The notes under the pieces: model-generated
Told to the model about the DNA's origin: nothing
Databases searched by the model: none
The model's input: only the letters and a program-made list of their open reading frames with translations
Position numbers and translations under genes: made by a program
Assembly (NCBI RefSeq): GCF_013812825.1
Contig: NZ_JACCSU010000005.1
Span: 1-53,297 of the forward strand
Source: Sphingomonas sp.
GTDB lineage: Bacteria; Pseudomonadota; Alphaproteobacteria; Sphingomonadales; Sphingomonadaceae
Direction of reading: 5' to 3'
DNA length: 53,297 nucleotides
Part shown: positions 17,930-26,331 of the stretch, in pieces
How the letters are laid out: the number at the start of each line of letters is the position of its first letter
How positions within the stretch are numbered: the first letter of the stretch is position 1

Positions 17930-19785
17930 CCCATTGTCTCCAGTGTGAGCCGGTGGATTGCATAGTCTCTGACGGTCTTCAGAAAATCGGCTTTTGTGAT
18001 CTTGGAGTAGTCAGTCTCCATGTATGCTTCGGCGCACCATTCGTCGGTTGCTGACACCGGCTGAAGCACGCTCAACTCGGGCACCTTTTCGCGGTTCACA
18101 TAGGCGTCCAGCCAGCGAGCCTTGATTTTCTCCCAACGGCCCTTGTTGACGCGGCCCATGTGCTTTGTCTTGCGGAAGCCGTCGTCCTTGAAATAGCCAA
18201 AGAAGGTTTTGAACCCTTTGGGATGAGGCTTGTGCGCGTCAAAAACCATGGCGCACGTGATGACGCCTACCGGGTGAAACAGATCGTCGGGCAAGGAAAA
18301 AACGCCCGTCAAAGTGTGGCTGGCAAGCAATCGCTCTCGAACGGCCACAGTCTTTGCGTTCGAAGACGTAACGCAGCTCATCTGGACGACCGCCGCGCAT
18401 CTGCCGCCCGGCTGAAGGCATGCCAGCGCATTCTCGATGAACTCCAACTGTCCATCCTCGCCGACATCGTAGGGCGGGTTCAGGAACCCCACTGTCGGCT
18501 TCAGTGAACGCACCATATCAATGATGCCCTGAGCGAAAGAGTCGCCCTGATAGATGTGCGATTTTCCGTCGCCGCTCATCATCATGTTCGAGCATGCGAA
18601 TGTGAACATGTCGGTTCGCCGCTCAATCCCGAGAAGCTGGTTTTCCTTGATCGCACGGCGCTTCTTCTGATCGGATCCCGCCAGCTCGAGCATTTGCTTC
18701 ATCGCCGAAATCAGAAATCCGCCGCTGCCGCAGCAGGAATCATACACAACGTCGTTCACGTTGAGGTTCACCACATCGCAGAACAACTCGGTGATGTGTT
18801 GGGGCGTCAGAACCAAGCCTGTCTTCTTGTCCGTTCCCGCGTAGCGGATGAACTCTCGATAGAAGCGCCCAAGGACATCATAGCCCTTGTCGCCCATCGT
18901 GATGAGCGGAAGCACGGATTTTTCGAGCCGCTCGGTGATGTCGCGGAGCACATAATTGTCTTGCTGATCCGATGCCTTCTTCTTCTTGATCTGGGGCGAC
19001 TTTGCGATCGAATGGTTTTTGATCTTCGCATACTCGCCGCTCATCGATGCGACGCGCTCGCTATCAATCTCGGCATCCTTGAGCACGTTGCCGATGCTCG
19101 TCACGATGAACTGGGCCAAGCGCTCAGGCGTCGGCTCCAGTTTTTTCGATGTCGCTTGCTCCTTGTAGGACGCCTTGAAAGCTGCGTTCTGAAGCGCGAG
19201 CAAAATCGCGCTCACCAAAGTGCAGCGCTCATATTCGACAATCGAATAGTCATTCAGCTCTTTGTTGAGCTCAATGGCAGTTTTCGTGATTTCCGCGGAT
19301 TCGATGTTTTGAGCCTGAACCTCGCCTTTGAACCGGGTGATGTAGGAGAAAATGTCGAGAAGCTTCGGGTCTTCCTCACTGACCTCGGTGCTACCCATCT
19401 TCTGGTAGAACGAGGACAGCTTCAGCTTGCTGAGCGTGTCGCCGCTAACGGCCACCGAGATGACGTTGTATTCTTGGGCCAGGAATGCTGAATAATGGAG
19501 CGCGCCATCAACGGCGAATGAAGCCGGGTTCTGTCCATCGTCGCTCTGATGAAACTTCGCGTCGGCCTTGCACTCGACCACGATGATGTCATCCGGCAAC
19601 GCCGGGAACGTGATGATGAACTCCGGCGAGCCGCGTTTTCCCGTCAGATTCTTTGATGCCTTGGTTAGACAGCGCTTCGCCTTGGCTACCGACGCCTTCT
19701 GCTCATCGAGTTTGATAGCGCTGAAAAGCGGATCGCTCTTGAAGTGGGCGCGGACGTAATCCTCTGTGATCCGTTCGTTACCCAT
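17926..19785 (-). CDS. nuclease-methyltransferase fusion (BcgI-A-like, N6-adenine methylase)
   Basis: A 619-residue protein. Residues 54-73 show a PD-(D/E)XK-type active site (P54-E55 ... E71-C72-K73), followed by a helix-rich spacer. An HsdM-type methylase follows, with motif I 'SCCGSGGF' near residue 350 and motif IV NPPY near residue 436. This plan, and the length next to a 317-residue specificity protein, match BcgI-like type IIB/IIG systems, in which one chain both cuts and methylates. The start lies within the last 8 bases of the transposase gene, and TAA of that gene overlaps. A pure methylase is less likely because the nuclease residues are intact; cutting activity is inferred. Confidence 0.85.
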   Translation of the reverse strand: MGNERITEDYVRAHFKSDPLFSAIKLDEQKASVAKAKRCLTKASKNLTGKRGSPEFIITFPALPDDIIVVECKADAKFHQSDDGQNPASFAVDGALHYSAFLAQEYNVISVAVSGDTLSKLKLSSFYQKMGSTEVSEEDPKLLDIFSYITRFKGEVQAQNIESAEITKTAIELNKELNDYSIVEYERCTLVSAILLALQNAAFKASYKEQATSKKLEPTPERLAQFIVTSIGNVLKDAEIDSERVASMSGEYAKIKNHSIAKSPQIKKKKASDQQDNYVLRDITERLEKSVLPLITMGDKGYDVLGRFYREFIRYAGTDKKTGLVLTPQHITELFCDVVNLNVNDVVYDSCCGSGGFLISAMKQMLELAGSDQKKRRAIKENQLLGIERRTDMFTFACSNMMMSGDGKSHIYQGDSFAQGIIDMVRSLKPTVGFLNPPYDVGEDGQLEFIENALACLQPGGRCAAVVQMSCVTSSNAKTVAVRERLLASHTLTGVFSLPDDLFHPVGVITCAMVFDAHKPHPKGFKTFFGYFKDDGFRKTKHMGRVNKGRWEKIKARWLDAYVNREKVPELSVLQPVSATDEWCAEAYMETDYSKITKADFLKTVRDYAIHRLTLETMG

Positions 19786-20728
19786 GGTGGGCTACCAGAT
19801 CGTCATACCGGAGCCGCTTTCCGTCCAGCCCCTTCGCCAGAAGCGTCATTTGGGCGATGGTGTCGAGATCGCGGACGTTGTGGCGACCCGCAAATTCAGT
19901 GACGTAGCGCGCAAGGTGCTTAGCACTCATTTGGTGGTAAGTGCCCTTGTAGCCTCTCTTGAGCATCGCCCAGAAGCTCTCGATGCCGTTCGTATGGGCC
20001 ATGCCGTTTACGTATTCGCCGACACTGTGTCTTACGGAGCGGTGGCCGAACGAGGCTGACAAGCGACGATAGCCGCCGTGCTCATCTGTGAAGACAGTCG
20101 CGCCAGTCTCCACGTTTTCCAAGACAAACCCCTCAAGCGTTGCGGAGTCCGTCCCCGCAATTACGCTCGCCCGGATTTTTCCGCTGCGCTCCTTGGCCCC
20201 GATCACCGTCGATTTGCCGACGGTGCCCCTACCAGCCCTCAGTCGCTTGCCCCCGTGCTTGTTACGTTCTTTGCCGCCGACGTAGGTTTCGTCAACCTCG
20301 ACCTCACCGGCCAGCTTGCCACCGCCGTCAATCCATCCCTGCCTGATTTTCTGTGCGAGCAGCCAAGCCGACTTCTGGGTGAGGCCCAAATCGCGGTGGA
20401 GCTTCATGCTCGACACGCCCTTGAGGTTCGTCGACATCAGATACATTGCGATCACCCACTTCTGAAGGGTGACCTTGCTGGACTGCATGACAGTGCCGGT
20501 CTTGACGCTGAAATATTCCCGGCACTCGCCGCAGTGATAGGGCATCGGGCGCTCATTCGGGACGGGTGAAGTTTTCACCGAGCCGCAGTGCGGGCAGTGG
20601 CGCTGCCCCTCGGGCCAGCGAATGTCCTCAAGCCACTTGCGACTCGACGCCTCATCCGGGAACATCTGGAAAAGCTGAATTACCGTTAGACCAGTGCGGT
20701 CACTTCTACCGGGGGCCTTATGCGACAT
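19778..20728 (-). CDS. IS1595-family transposase
   Basis: A 316-residue transposase with an N-terminal zinc ribbon (CPHC ... CGEC, about residues 45-70) and an ISXO2-type catalytic domain. Acidic and Asn residues expected for the DDN(K/E) centre are seen in 'VEVDETYVGGKE', 'VFTDEHGGYRRL' and 'YVNGMAHTNGIESFW', with a Lys in 'MLKRGYKGTYH'. ATG 20728 is chosen with GGGAGAG about 7 bases upstream; GTG 20734 is possible. It is the promoter-proximal gene of the element, so passengers depend on its transcript. Confidence 0.93.
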   Translation of the reverse strand: MSHKAPGRSDRTGLTVIQLFQMFPDEASSRKWLEDIRWPEGQRHCPHCGSVKTSPVPNERPMPYHCGECREYFSVKTGTVMQSSKVTLQKWVIAMYLMSTNLKGVSSMKLHRDLGLTQKSAWLLAQKIRQGWIDGGGKLAGEVEVDETYVGGKERNKHGGKRLRAGRGTVGKSTVIGAKERSGKIRASVIAGTDSATLEGFVLENVETGATVFTDEHGGYRRLSASFGHRSVRHSVGEYVNGMAHTNGIESFWAMLKRGYKGTYHQMSAKHLARYVTEFAGRHNVRDLDTIAQMTLLAKGLDGKRLRYDDLVAHHG

Positions 20729-20787
20729 TACCACTCTCCCTGTGTCTAATCATCTACCGTAAATCAGGCAGGGATGCAAGCGGTTTT

Positions 20788-20810
20788 GTCTAGTTTCGTA
20801 TATAATTCCC
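20788..20810 (-). repeat. right terminal inverted repeat
   Basis: An exact 23-bp inverted copy of 16797-16819, on the transposase-proximal side. Confidence 0.95.
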
Positions 20811-20818
20811 TAAAAAAA
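20811..20818. repeat. right target-site duplication
   Basis: TAAAAAAA, identical to 16789-16796. Joining the two flanks restores the pspB-like stop codon, an A-tract and the hairpins that follow. Confidence 0.92.
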
Positions 20819-20833
20819 AGCCGCTCGACGGCT
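20812..20833 (-). terminator. minus-strand intrinsic terminator
   Basis: Read on the minus strand, AGCCG-TCGAG-CGGCT (20833-20819) is followed by a run of T (20818-20812), an intrinsic terminator form. It would stop antisense transcription running toward the psp operon. The T-run is part of the duplicated target. Confidence 0.5.
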
Positions 20834-20851
20834 CCCCAAGCGAAGCGGCGC

Positions 20852-20885
20852 GGTCCGGAACTCCCCCGTACCGGACCCTCTTTTT
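20852..20885 (+). terminator. intrinsic terminator, originally of the psp operon
   Basis: GGTCCGG at 20852-20858 pairs with CCGGACC at 20871-20877 over a 12-base loop, followed by CTCTTTTT ending at 20885. The next plus-strand gene starts 112 bases later. Before the transposon inserted it would have sat about 60 bases after the pspB-like stop. Confidence 0.78.
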
Positions 20886-20948
20886 ACGCAAGGCCTGCGG
20901 CGGAGCGACTGAAATCAGGCACGGATCGAGATTCAATTCATTTGCCTG

Positions 20949-20961
20949 TTATAATGTATCG
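20949..20961 (+). promoter_or_regulatory. candidate Zur box overlapping the -10 of the ZnuD-like gene
   Basis: GTTATAATGTATC resembles the Zur operator core GTTATAATATAAC and contains a perfect -10 (TATAAT, 20950-20955). It lies 36 bases before the TTG start of a receptor with zinc-type histidine-rich loops. A repressor on this site would block RNA polymerase. The similarity is partial on the right half. Confidence 0.5.
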
Positions 20962-20996
20962 CCTAAGGCGCGGCCCGAAACCTTCGGAGTCCGCTG

Positions 20997-23165
20997 TTGC
21001 ACCGCCTCACTTGCCTGCTCGCGTCCACATGCCTCTTCGCAGCGCCCGCGCTCGCTCAGGAGGCTGGCTCCGCTAAGCCCGATGCGGCCGATCCGCCGTC
21101 GCAGCATGTCGACCCCCACACGCACCACCACGGCGGCGAAGAGATCGTCGTGACCGGCCATCTGGTGCGCGAGCTCGATCTTCTCGCCGGCAAGACGGTC
21201 GTCAGCGGGACCGAGCTCCAGCGTGACCTGCGCCCGCAGCTCGGCGACACGCTGGCCAAGCAGGCCGGCGTCTCGGCGACATCCTTTTCGCCCGGCGCTT
21301 CGCGGCCGGTGCTGCGCGGCTTCCAGGGCGAGCGGATCCGAGTGCTGACCGACGGCATCGGTTCGATCGACGTGTCCAACACCTCGGCCGACCATGCGGT
21401 CACCATCGATCCGCTGACCGCCGAGCGGATCGAGGTTCTTCGCGGGCCCGCGGTTTTGCTGTTCGGCGGCCAGGCGATCGGCGGCGCGGTCAACGTCATC
21501 GATCGCCGGATTCCGCGCACGGTGCCGGAGGACGGCCATCACATCGACGTGACCGGCGGCCTCGGATCGGCCGCCGACGAGCGATCGATCGGTGCCGCCG
21601 CCGACCTCGCAGTGGGTGGCGGTTTGGTGCTCCATGTCGACGGCAGCTTCCGCAAGTCCGACGACCTTCGCGTCGGCGGCTATGTGCTGTCACCCGAGCT
21701 GCGCGCCGAGCAGTTGGAGATCGCCGAGGAGGAGCTCGAGGAAGGCCATGCCGAAGAGGCCGCAGAGGCTCTCGAGCTGGCCAGTTTGCGTGGAAAGATT
21801 CCCAACAGCGCGACCGAGCAGAAGAGCGGCGGCCTTGGAGTCGCGCTGATCCGCGACAACTTCAACATCGGTGCGTCCGTCAGCGTTTTCGACAGCAATT
21901 ATGGCGTGCCGATGCGGCCGGGCGCCGAGCATCACCATGAGGGCGAAGAAGGCGAAGAGGGTGCCGAGGAAGAAGAGGAGGAAGGTCACGGGGAGGCGCC
22001 GGTATCGATCGACCTGCGTCAGGTTCGCGGCGACCTGCGCGGCGAGTATAAGTTCGACGAGGGCTTCCTCGAAGGAATCCGCCTGCGGGTCGGTGCCGCC
22101 GATTACGAGCATACGGAATTCGAGGGCGAGGAAGTCGGGACCGTGTTCAAGTCCAACGGTGTCGAAGGCCGGCTCGAGCTCGTGCAGCGCGACCGCAATG
22201 CCTGGCGCGGAGCGAGCGGAGCGCAATATTTCCATCGCGACTTCAAGGCCGTCGGAGCTGAGGCATTCCTGCCGCCCAACACGACCAGCCAGCTCGGGCT
22301 TTTCACGCTTCAGGAATTCGAGCTCGGCGCCGTCGGCGTCGAAGCCGCAGCTCGAATCGAGCGCAGCAATGCCGAATCGAAAAGCGTCGCGATCGAGCGC
22401 AGCTTCACCGCTCTGTCGGGAGCGCTGGGCGCGTCCTACGCGCTTGCGCAACATGTCGAGGCCGGCATCAACCTTTCGCGAACCGAACGCGCGCCTTCTG
22501 CCGAAGAGCTGTTCTCGAACGGCCCACACATCGCGACCCAGGCGTTCGAGGTCGGCAACCCCAACCTGCGCAAGGAGAAGAGCGTCGGTGCGGAAGCTTA
22601 CTTCCGGGTCGACCGCCGGACACTGGAAATGAACCTCACCGGCTTCGTCAACTGGTTCGACAATTTCATCTACGAAGCGGCGACCGGCCAGGAGCAGGAC
22701 GAGCTGCCGGTGTTCCAATACTTCCAGCGCGACGCCACCTATTACGGGTTCGAAGCCGAAATCTCGGCGCCGCTGTTCCAGGTGGGAGGTTTCCGCTTCG
22801 TCGGGGACGCGGTCGCCGATTATGTCCGTGCGACGGTCAAGGGTGCGGGACCGGTGCCGCGGATCCCGCCGCTGCGCCTGCTGGGCGGCCTCGAAGCGCA
22901 GTCGGATAGGATCGACGGCCGCGTCGAAGTTGAGTGGGTCGACGATCAAAAGCGCATCGCGCAGTTCGAGACGCCGACGGACGGACACACTCTGGTCAAC
23001 GCGTCGCTGGCGTGGCGTCCATGGGGCAAGAAGCGCGAGACCGTGGTCGTGCTGTCCGCGAGCAACCTGTTCGATGTCGATGCGCGGCGGCACGCGTCGT
23101 TCACCAAGGGCTTCGTGCCGATGGCCGGCCGCGATATCCGACTGAGCGCCCGCTTCAGCTTCTAG
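20997..23165 (+). CDS. TonB-dependent receptor, ZnuD-like (zinc uptake)
   Basis: A 722-residue outer-membrane receptor. A signal peptide (about 1-20, ending APALAQ) is followed by a His-rich segment (HVDPHTHHHGG), the plug (about 50-170, 'GFQGERIRVLTDGIGS', 'IDPLTAERIEVLRGPA') and a barrel ending in 'SARFSF' with terminal Phe. Loops rich in Glu and His (about 238-260 and 308-335, with HHHEGEEGEEG and EEGHGEAP) suggest divalent metal binding as in ZnuD. Start is TTG 20997 with CGGAG 10 bases upstream. The CDF exporter gene follows after 55 bases. Zinc is the best candidate substrate; other divalent metals are possible. Confidence 0.87.
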   Translation: MHRLTCLLASTCLFAAPALAQEAGSAKPDAADPPSQHVDPHTHHHGGEEIVVTGHLVRELDLLAGKTVVSGTELQRDLRPQLGDTLAKQAGVSATSFSPGASRPVLRGFQGERIRVLTDGIGSIDVSNTSADHAVTIDPLTAERIEVLRGPAVLLFGGQAIGGAVNVIDRRIPRTVPEDGHHIDVTGGLGSAADERSIGAAADLAVGGGLVLHVDGSFRKSDDLRVGGYVLSPELRAEQLEIAEEELEEGHAEEAAEALELASLRGKIPNSATEQKSGGLGVALIRDNFNIGASVSVFDSNYGVPMRPGAEHHHEGEEGEEGAEEEEEEGHGEAPVSIDLRQVRGDLRGEYKFDEGFLEGIRLRVGAADYEHTEFEGEEVGTVFKSNGVEGRLELVQRDRNAWRGASGAQYFHRDFKAVGAEAFLPPNTTSQLGLFTLQEFELGAVGVEAAARIERSNAESKSVAIERSFTALSGALGASYALAQHVEAGINLSRTERAPSAEELFSNGPHIATQAFEVGNPNLRKEKSVGAEAYFRVDRRTLEMNLTGFVNWFDNFIYEAATGQEQDELPVFQYFQRDATYYGFEAEISAPLFQVGGFRFVGDAVADYVRATVKGAGPVPRIPPLRLLGGLEAQSDRIDGRVEVEWVDDQKRIAQFETPTDGHTLVNASLAWRPWGKKRETVVVLSASNLFDVDARRHASFTKGFVPMAGRDIRLSARFSF

Positions 23166-23220
23166 GCGTCGGCCGGCGCACGGTTTGTCTTCGAGCGCAG
23201 CGGTGGCTAGTCCCGCCGCG

Positions 23221-24126
23221 ATGAGCGCCGGACATTCCCATGGCCATTCGCCCCAGTACAATTTGGGCACGTCGGACTACGGGCGCGCCTTTGCGATCGG
23301 GATCACGCTCAACCTCGGCTTCGTGATCGTCGAGGCGATCTACGGGTTCATCGCCGGATCGATGGCGCTGATCGCGGACGCCGGTCACAATCTGTCCGAC
23401 GTGCTCGGGCTGGTCGTCGCCTGGGCCGGAGCAAGGATGGCGCGCTCGTCGCCGTCGCGGCGCTTCACCTATGGGCTCAAAAAGGCGTCGATCCTGGCGG
23501 CGCTGATCAACGCTTTGCTTTTGCTGGTCGCGATCGGGGCAATTGCCGCCGAAGCGGTCCGGCGCCTGTTCAATCCGGCCGTCACGGAAGGCGCGACGGT
23601 GATGGCGGTCGCCGCCGTCGGAATCCTGATCAACGGCGCGACCGCCTTGCTGTTCGCCGGCGGGCGCCGGCACGACATCAATATCCGCGGCGCCTTCCTC
23701 CATATGAGCGCCGACGCAGCGGTTTCCGCCGCAGTGGTCGTGGCCGGGTTCCTCATCCTGACGACCGGCCAGCAGTGGATCGACCCGGTGATGAGCCTCG
23801 CCATCGCCGGCGTGATCTTCTGGAGCAGCATCGGCCTGCTCAAGGAGTCGGTGTGGATGTCGCTCGCGGGAGTTCCGGCCGGCATCGACGTCGACGAGGT
23901 CGAGGCCGAGCTTGGTTCGCTCGGCGGGGTGATCGCGGTTCACGACCTGCACGTCTGGCCGCTCAGCACCACCGAGACCGCATTGACCGCCCATCTGGTC
24001 GCGCCCGAGGTCGAGTCCGATCAACTGCTCGGCAGCGCGCGCGACCTTCTGCGCCGGCGCTTCCACATCGCGCACTCCACAATCCAGGTCGAGCGGCGGG
24101 CGCCCGGCGACTGCACCGACTGCTAG
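23221..24126 (+). CDS. cation diffusion facilitator (CDF) family metal exporter
   Basis: A 301-residue inner-membrane protein with six helices. The N-terminus SAGHSHGHS and the motif 'ALIADAGHNLSDVLGL' (HxxxD metal site in helix 2) place it in the ZitB/CzcD group; the second HxxxD is 'LHMSADAAVS' in helix 5. The C-terminal domain has 'VHDLHVWPLS'. It exports Zn2+/Cd2+ or similar by proton antiport. ATG 23221 is preferred; TTG 23185 is an alternative in frame. It sits between the ZnuD-like receptor and threonine synthase on what looks like one transcript. Confidence 0.9.
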   Translation: MSAGHSHGHSPQYNLGTSDYGRAFAIGITLNLGFVIVEAIYGFIAGSMALIADAGHNLSDVLGLVVAWAGARMARSSPSRRFTYGLKKASILAALINALLLLVAIGAIAAEAVRRLFNPAVTEGATVMAVAAVGILINGATALLFAGGRRHDINIRGAFLHMSADAAVSAAVVVAGFLILTTGQQWIDPVMSLAIAGVIFWSSIGLLKESVWMSLAGVPAGIDVDEVEAELGSLGGVIAVHDLHVWPLSTTETALTAHLVAPEVESDQLLGSARDLLRRRFHIAHSTIQVERRAPGDCTDC

Positions 24127-24134
24127 CGAGCGCG

Positions 24135-25322
24135 ATGCTGGTCACCCACCTCGAATGCTCGCTGACCGGAGAGCGGTACGAGCCGGGCCAGGTGCATGGG
24201 CTGTCGAGCGCCGGCAAGCCGCTGCTGGTCCGCTACGACCTTCAGAAGGCGCGGGCGACTTTGACCCGCGAAGATGTCGCCCGGCGTCAGCGAACGATGT
24301 GGAAATGGAGCGAGCTTCTGCCGCTGCCTCCGGGTGTCGCACCGGTCAGCCTCGGCGAGCCGGAAACGCCGATCCTGCCGCTCGCAAGCCTTGGCTCGAA
24401 CGTGCTGGTCAAGGATGAGGGGCGGCTTCCAACCGGCTCGTTCAAGGCGCGCGGGCTGGCGATGGCGGTGACCATGGCCAAACACTTCGGAATCAGCCGA
24501 ATCGCCATGCCGACCAACGGCAATGCCGGCGCCGCGCTCGCCGCTTATGGCGCTGCGGCGGGCATCGAAACGGTCGTCATTTGCTCGGCCGAAACCCCGG
24601 AAACCAACGTTCGCGAGGCCGCGGCATATGGCGCGAGTGTCTATGTCGCCGACGGCCAGATCGACGAATGCGGACGACTGGTCGCCGAGGGCGCGGCCGA
24701 GGGGCGCTGGTTCGACTGCTCGACGCTCAAGGAGCCGTACCGGCTCGAGGGCAAGAAGGTGATGGGCTTCGAGCTTGCCGAGCAGCTCGGCTGGAGGCTT
24801 CCGCAGGCGGTTTTCTACCCGACGGGCGGTGGCACCGGCCTCATTGGCATGTGGAAGGCGTTCGACGAATTGGAGGCGGTCGGCCTGGTCGGCCCGGAGC
24901 GCCCGCGGATGTTCGCCATCCAGGCGGCCGGCTGCGCGCCGATTGTCCGGGCGTTCGAGGCCGGCGAAGAGTTCGCCGAGCGATGGGAGCATGCGGCGAC
25001 CGTCGCCGCCGGGATCAGGGTGCCCAGGGCCATCGGCGATTTCCTGATCCTGCGCTCGGTCCGCGACGGCGGCGGGGCGGCGCTCGCGGTCGAGGAGTCG
25101 GCGATCCTGCAGGCGGTCGACGACGTCGCGCGCGATGACGGAATGCTGCTGTGCCCGGAAGGCGGCGCGGTGGTCGCCGGCTGGCGGCGGGCGCTGGAGC
25201 TCGGCCTGGTCGGGCGCGACGAGACGGTGCTTTTGTTCAACTGCGCCAATGGCAACAAATATCCGCTGGCCGATCGCGCGCGGCGGTTGATGCTGGCGGA
25301 CGCCCGGCCGCGCGATCTTTGA
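24135..25322 (+). CDS. thrC: threonine synthase (PLP-dependent)
   Basis: A 395-residue fold-type II PLP enzyme of the plant/archaeal-like threonine synthase branch. The PLP lysine lies in 'RLPTGSFKARG' (about residue 103), the phosphate-binding loop is 'TNGNAGAALAAYG', and 'YPTGGGTGLIGMWKAFDE' follows. The N-terminal zinc-ribbon-like part is reduced to 'HLECSLTGERY'. It converts O-phosphohomoserine to threonine. The ATG at 24135 comes 8 bases after the CDF stop, with TAGCGAGCG as a weak ribosome site. A strong hairpin follows the stop. Related enzymes such as diaminopropionate lyase are less likely given length. Confidence 0.87.
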   Translation: MLVTHLECSLTGERYEPGQVHGLSSAGKPLLVRYDLQKARATLTREDVARRQRTMWKWSELLPLPPGVAPVSLGEPETPILPLASLGSNVLVKDEGRLPTGSFKARGLAMAVTMAKHFGISRIAMPTNGNAGAALAAYGAAAGIETVVICSAETPETNVREAAAYGASVYVADGQIDECGRLVAEGAAEGRWFDCSTLKEPYRLEGKKVMGFELAEQLGWRLPQAVFYPTGGGTGLIGMWKAFDELEAVGLVGPERPRMFAIQAAGCAPIVRAFEAGEEFAERWEHAATVAAGIRVPRAIGDFLILRSVRDGGGAALAVEESAILQAVDDVARDDGMLLCPEGGAVVAGWRRALELGLVGRDETVLLFNCANGNKYPLADRARRLMLADARPRDL

Positions 25323-25337
25323 CGCCCAAAACAGGTA

Positions 25338-25365
25338 AGCCCCGGCAACCGAAGTTGCCGGGGCT
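25338..25365 (+). terminator. strong stem-loop after threonine synthase
   Basis: AGCCCCGGCAAC (25338-25349) and GTTGCCGGGGCT (25354-25365) form a perfect 12-bp stem with a CGAA loop, 16 bases after the thrC stop. There is no T-run, so it may act as a Rho-linked or mRNA-stabilising end. A second short hairpin (CTTCG...CGAAG) follows. Confidence 0.65.
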
Positions 25366-25438
25366 CCCATGCTTCGCTTCCCGAAGGATTTGAAGCACGG
25401 GAATAGAACGATCCCGGCCTACGGTTGTTCCTGTCGGG

Positions 25439-26272
25439 ATGGCCAAAAAACCAACCGTGCCCAAGAAAATTGTGGATAAATCCAGGGCGACTCGGCGGCT
25501 TCGGATCGCCAGCTACAACATCAACGGGATCACCACCCGGCTCGAGGTGCTGTTGCGCTGGCTCGGCGAGTTCCAGCCGGACATCGCCTGCCTGCAGGAG
25601 CTCAAGACGCTGGACGAGCGGTTCCCGGTCGAGGCCATCGAGCGCGCCGGCTATTCGAGCATCTGGCACGGCCAGAAAAGCTGGAACGGGGTCGCGATCC
25701 TGAGCCGCGTCGGAGAGCCGGTCGAAACCCGCCGCGGACTCCCCGGCGACCCGAACGACAGCCACAGCCGCTACATCGAAGCGGCGGTTTGCGGCCTGCT
25801 GATCGGCAACCTTTACTTGCCCAACGGCAATCCCTGGCCGGGCCCGAAGTTCGACTACAAGCTTGGGTGGATGGACCGGCTCCACCTGCATGCGCAGGAA
25901 CTGCTCGACAGCGGCATCCCGGCGATGCTGATCGGCGATTTCAACGTCATCCCGACCGATCAGGATGTCTACAAGCCGGAGCGCTGGGCGAAGGACGCGC
26001 TTGCGTCACCCGAGGCGAAGGCGAAGTTCGCCAAGCTGGTGGCTCAAGGCTGGGTCGACGCCATCCGCACACTGCACCCGGACGAGCGCATCTACACTTT
26101 CTGGCATTACTGGAGGAACGCATTCGAGCGGAACTCCGGCATCCGCATCGATCACGCACTCTTGAGCCCCAGCCTCGCGCGGAAGCTTAAAGCGGCCGGC
26201 GTCGACCGGACGCCGCGCGGCTGGGAGAAGACCAGCGACCACGCGCCGATATGGGTCGAGCTCGAGGTATGA
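25439..26272 (+). CDS. xth: exodeoxyribonuclease III (AP endonuclease)
   Basis: A 277-residue member of the ExoIII/APE1 family for base-excision repair. 'IASYNINGI', 'PDIACLQELKT' (metal-binding Glu), 'WNGVAILSR', 'IGDFNVIPTDQDVY' (Asp/Asn pair) and 'RIDHALLSPSL ... TSDHAPIW' (catalytic Asp-His) are all intact. It carries a basic N-terminal extension of about 20 residues (KKPTVPKKIVDKSRATRR) not found in E. coli ExoIII. Start ATG 25439. It probably has its own promoter, since the thrC hairpin lies upstream. Confidence 0.93.
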   Translation: MAKKPTVPKKIVDKSRATRRLRIASYNINGITTRLEVLLRWLGEFQPDIACLQELKTLDERFPVEAIERAGYSSIWHGQKSWNGVAILSRVGEPVETRRGLPGDPNDSHSRYIEAAVCGLLIGNLYLPNGNPWPGPKFDYKLGWMDRLHLHAQELLDSGIPAMLIGDFNVIPTDQDVYKPERWAKDALASPEAKAKFAKLVAQGWVDAIRTLHPDERIYTFWHYWRNAFERNSGIRIDHALLSPSLARKLKAAGVDRTPRGWEKTSDHAPIWVELEV

Positions 26273-26331
26273 TGGTGCGGCCGCAGCTTGCGAAACGCCA
26301 AACTGGCAAGCTGCGGCTGCACTCGCGGGTC

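Larger units (their letters stand above)
16797..20810. mobile_element. IS1595-type transposon carrying a BcgI-like restriction-modification system
   Basis: The 4014-bp element is bounded by perfect 23-bp inverted repeats beginning GGGAATTATATACG and by 8-bp direct repeats outside them. All internal genes run on the minus strand in the order transposase, nuclease-methylase, specificity subunit and a 47-residue ORF, with overlaps of 8 and 4 bases and then a 2-base gap. It appears complete and recent: repeats are identical and no gene is broken. Internal base composition is visibly lower in GC than the flanks. The unit fits the description of a transporter IS, meaning one transposase gene plus passengers. 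Confidence 0.93.

Noticed and set aside
17926-19785. Solitary (orphan) DNA methylase
   Set aside because: An intact PD-(D/E)XK-like site precedes the methylase domain and a specificity gene follows, so a BcgI-like RM system fits better.
20735-20787. Promoter inside the right transposon end reading outward into the ZnuD-like gene
   Set aside because: No convincing outward -35/-10 pair was found in this segment, and the terminator at 20852-20885 would block such transcription.
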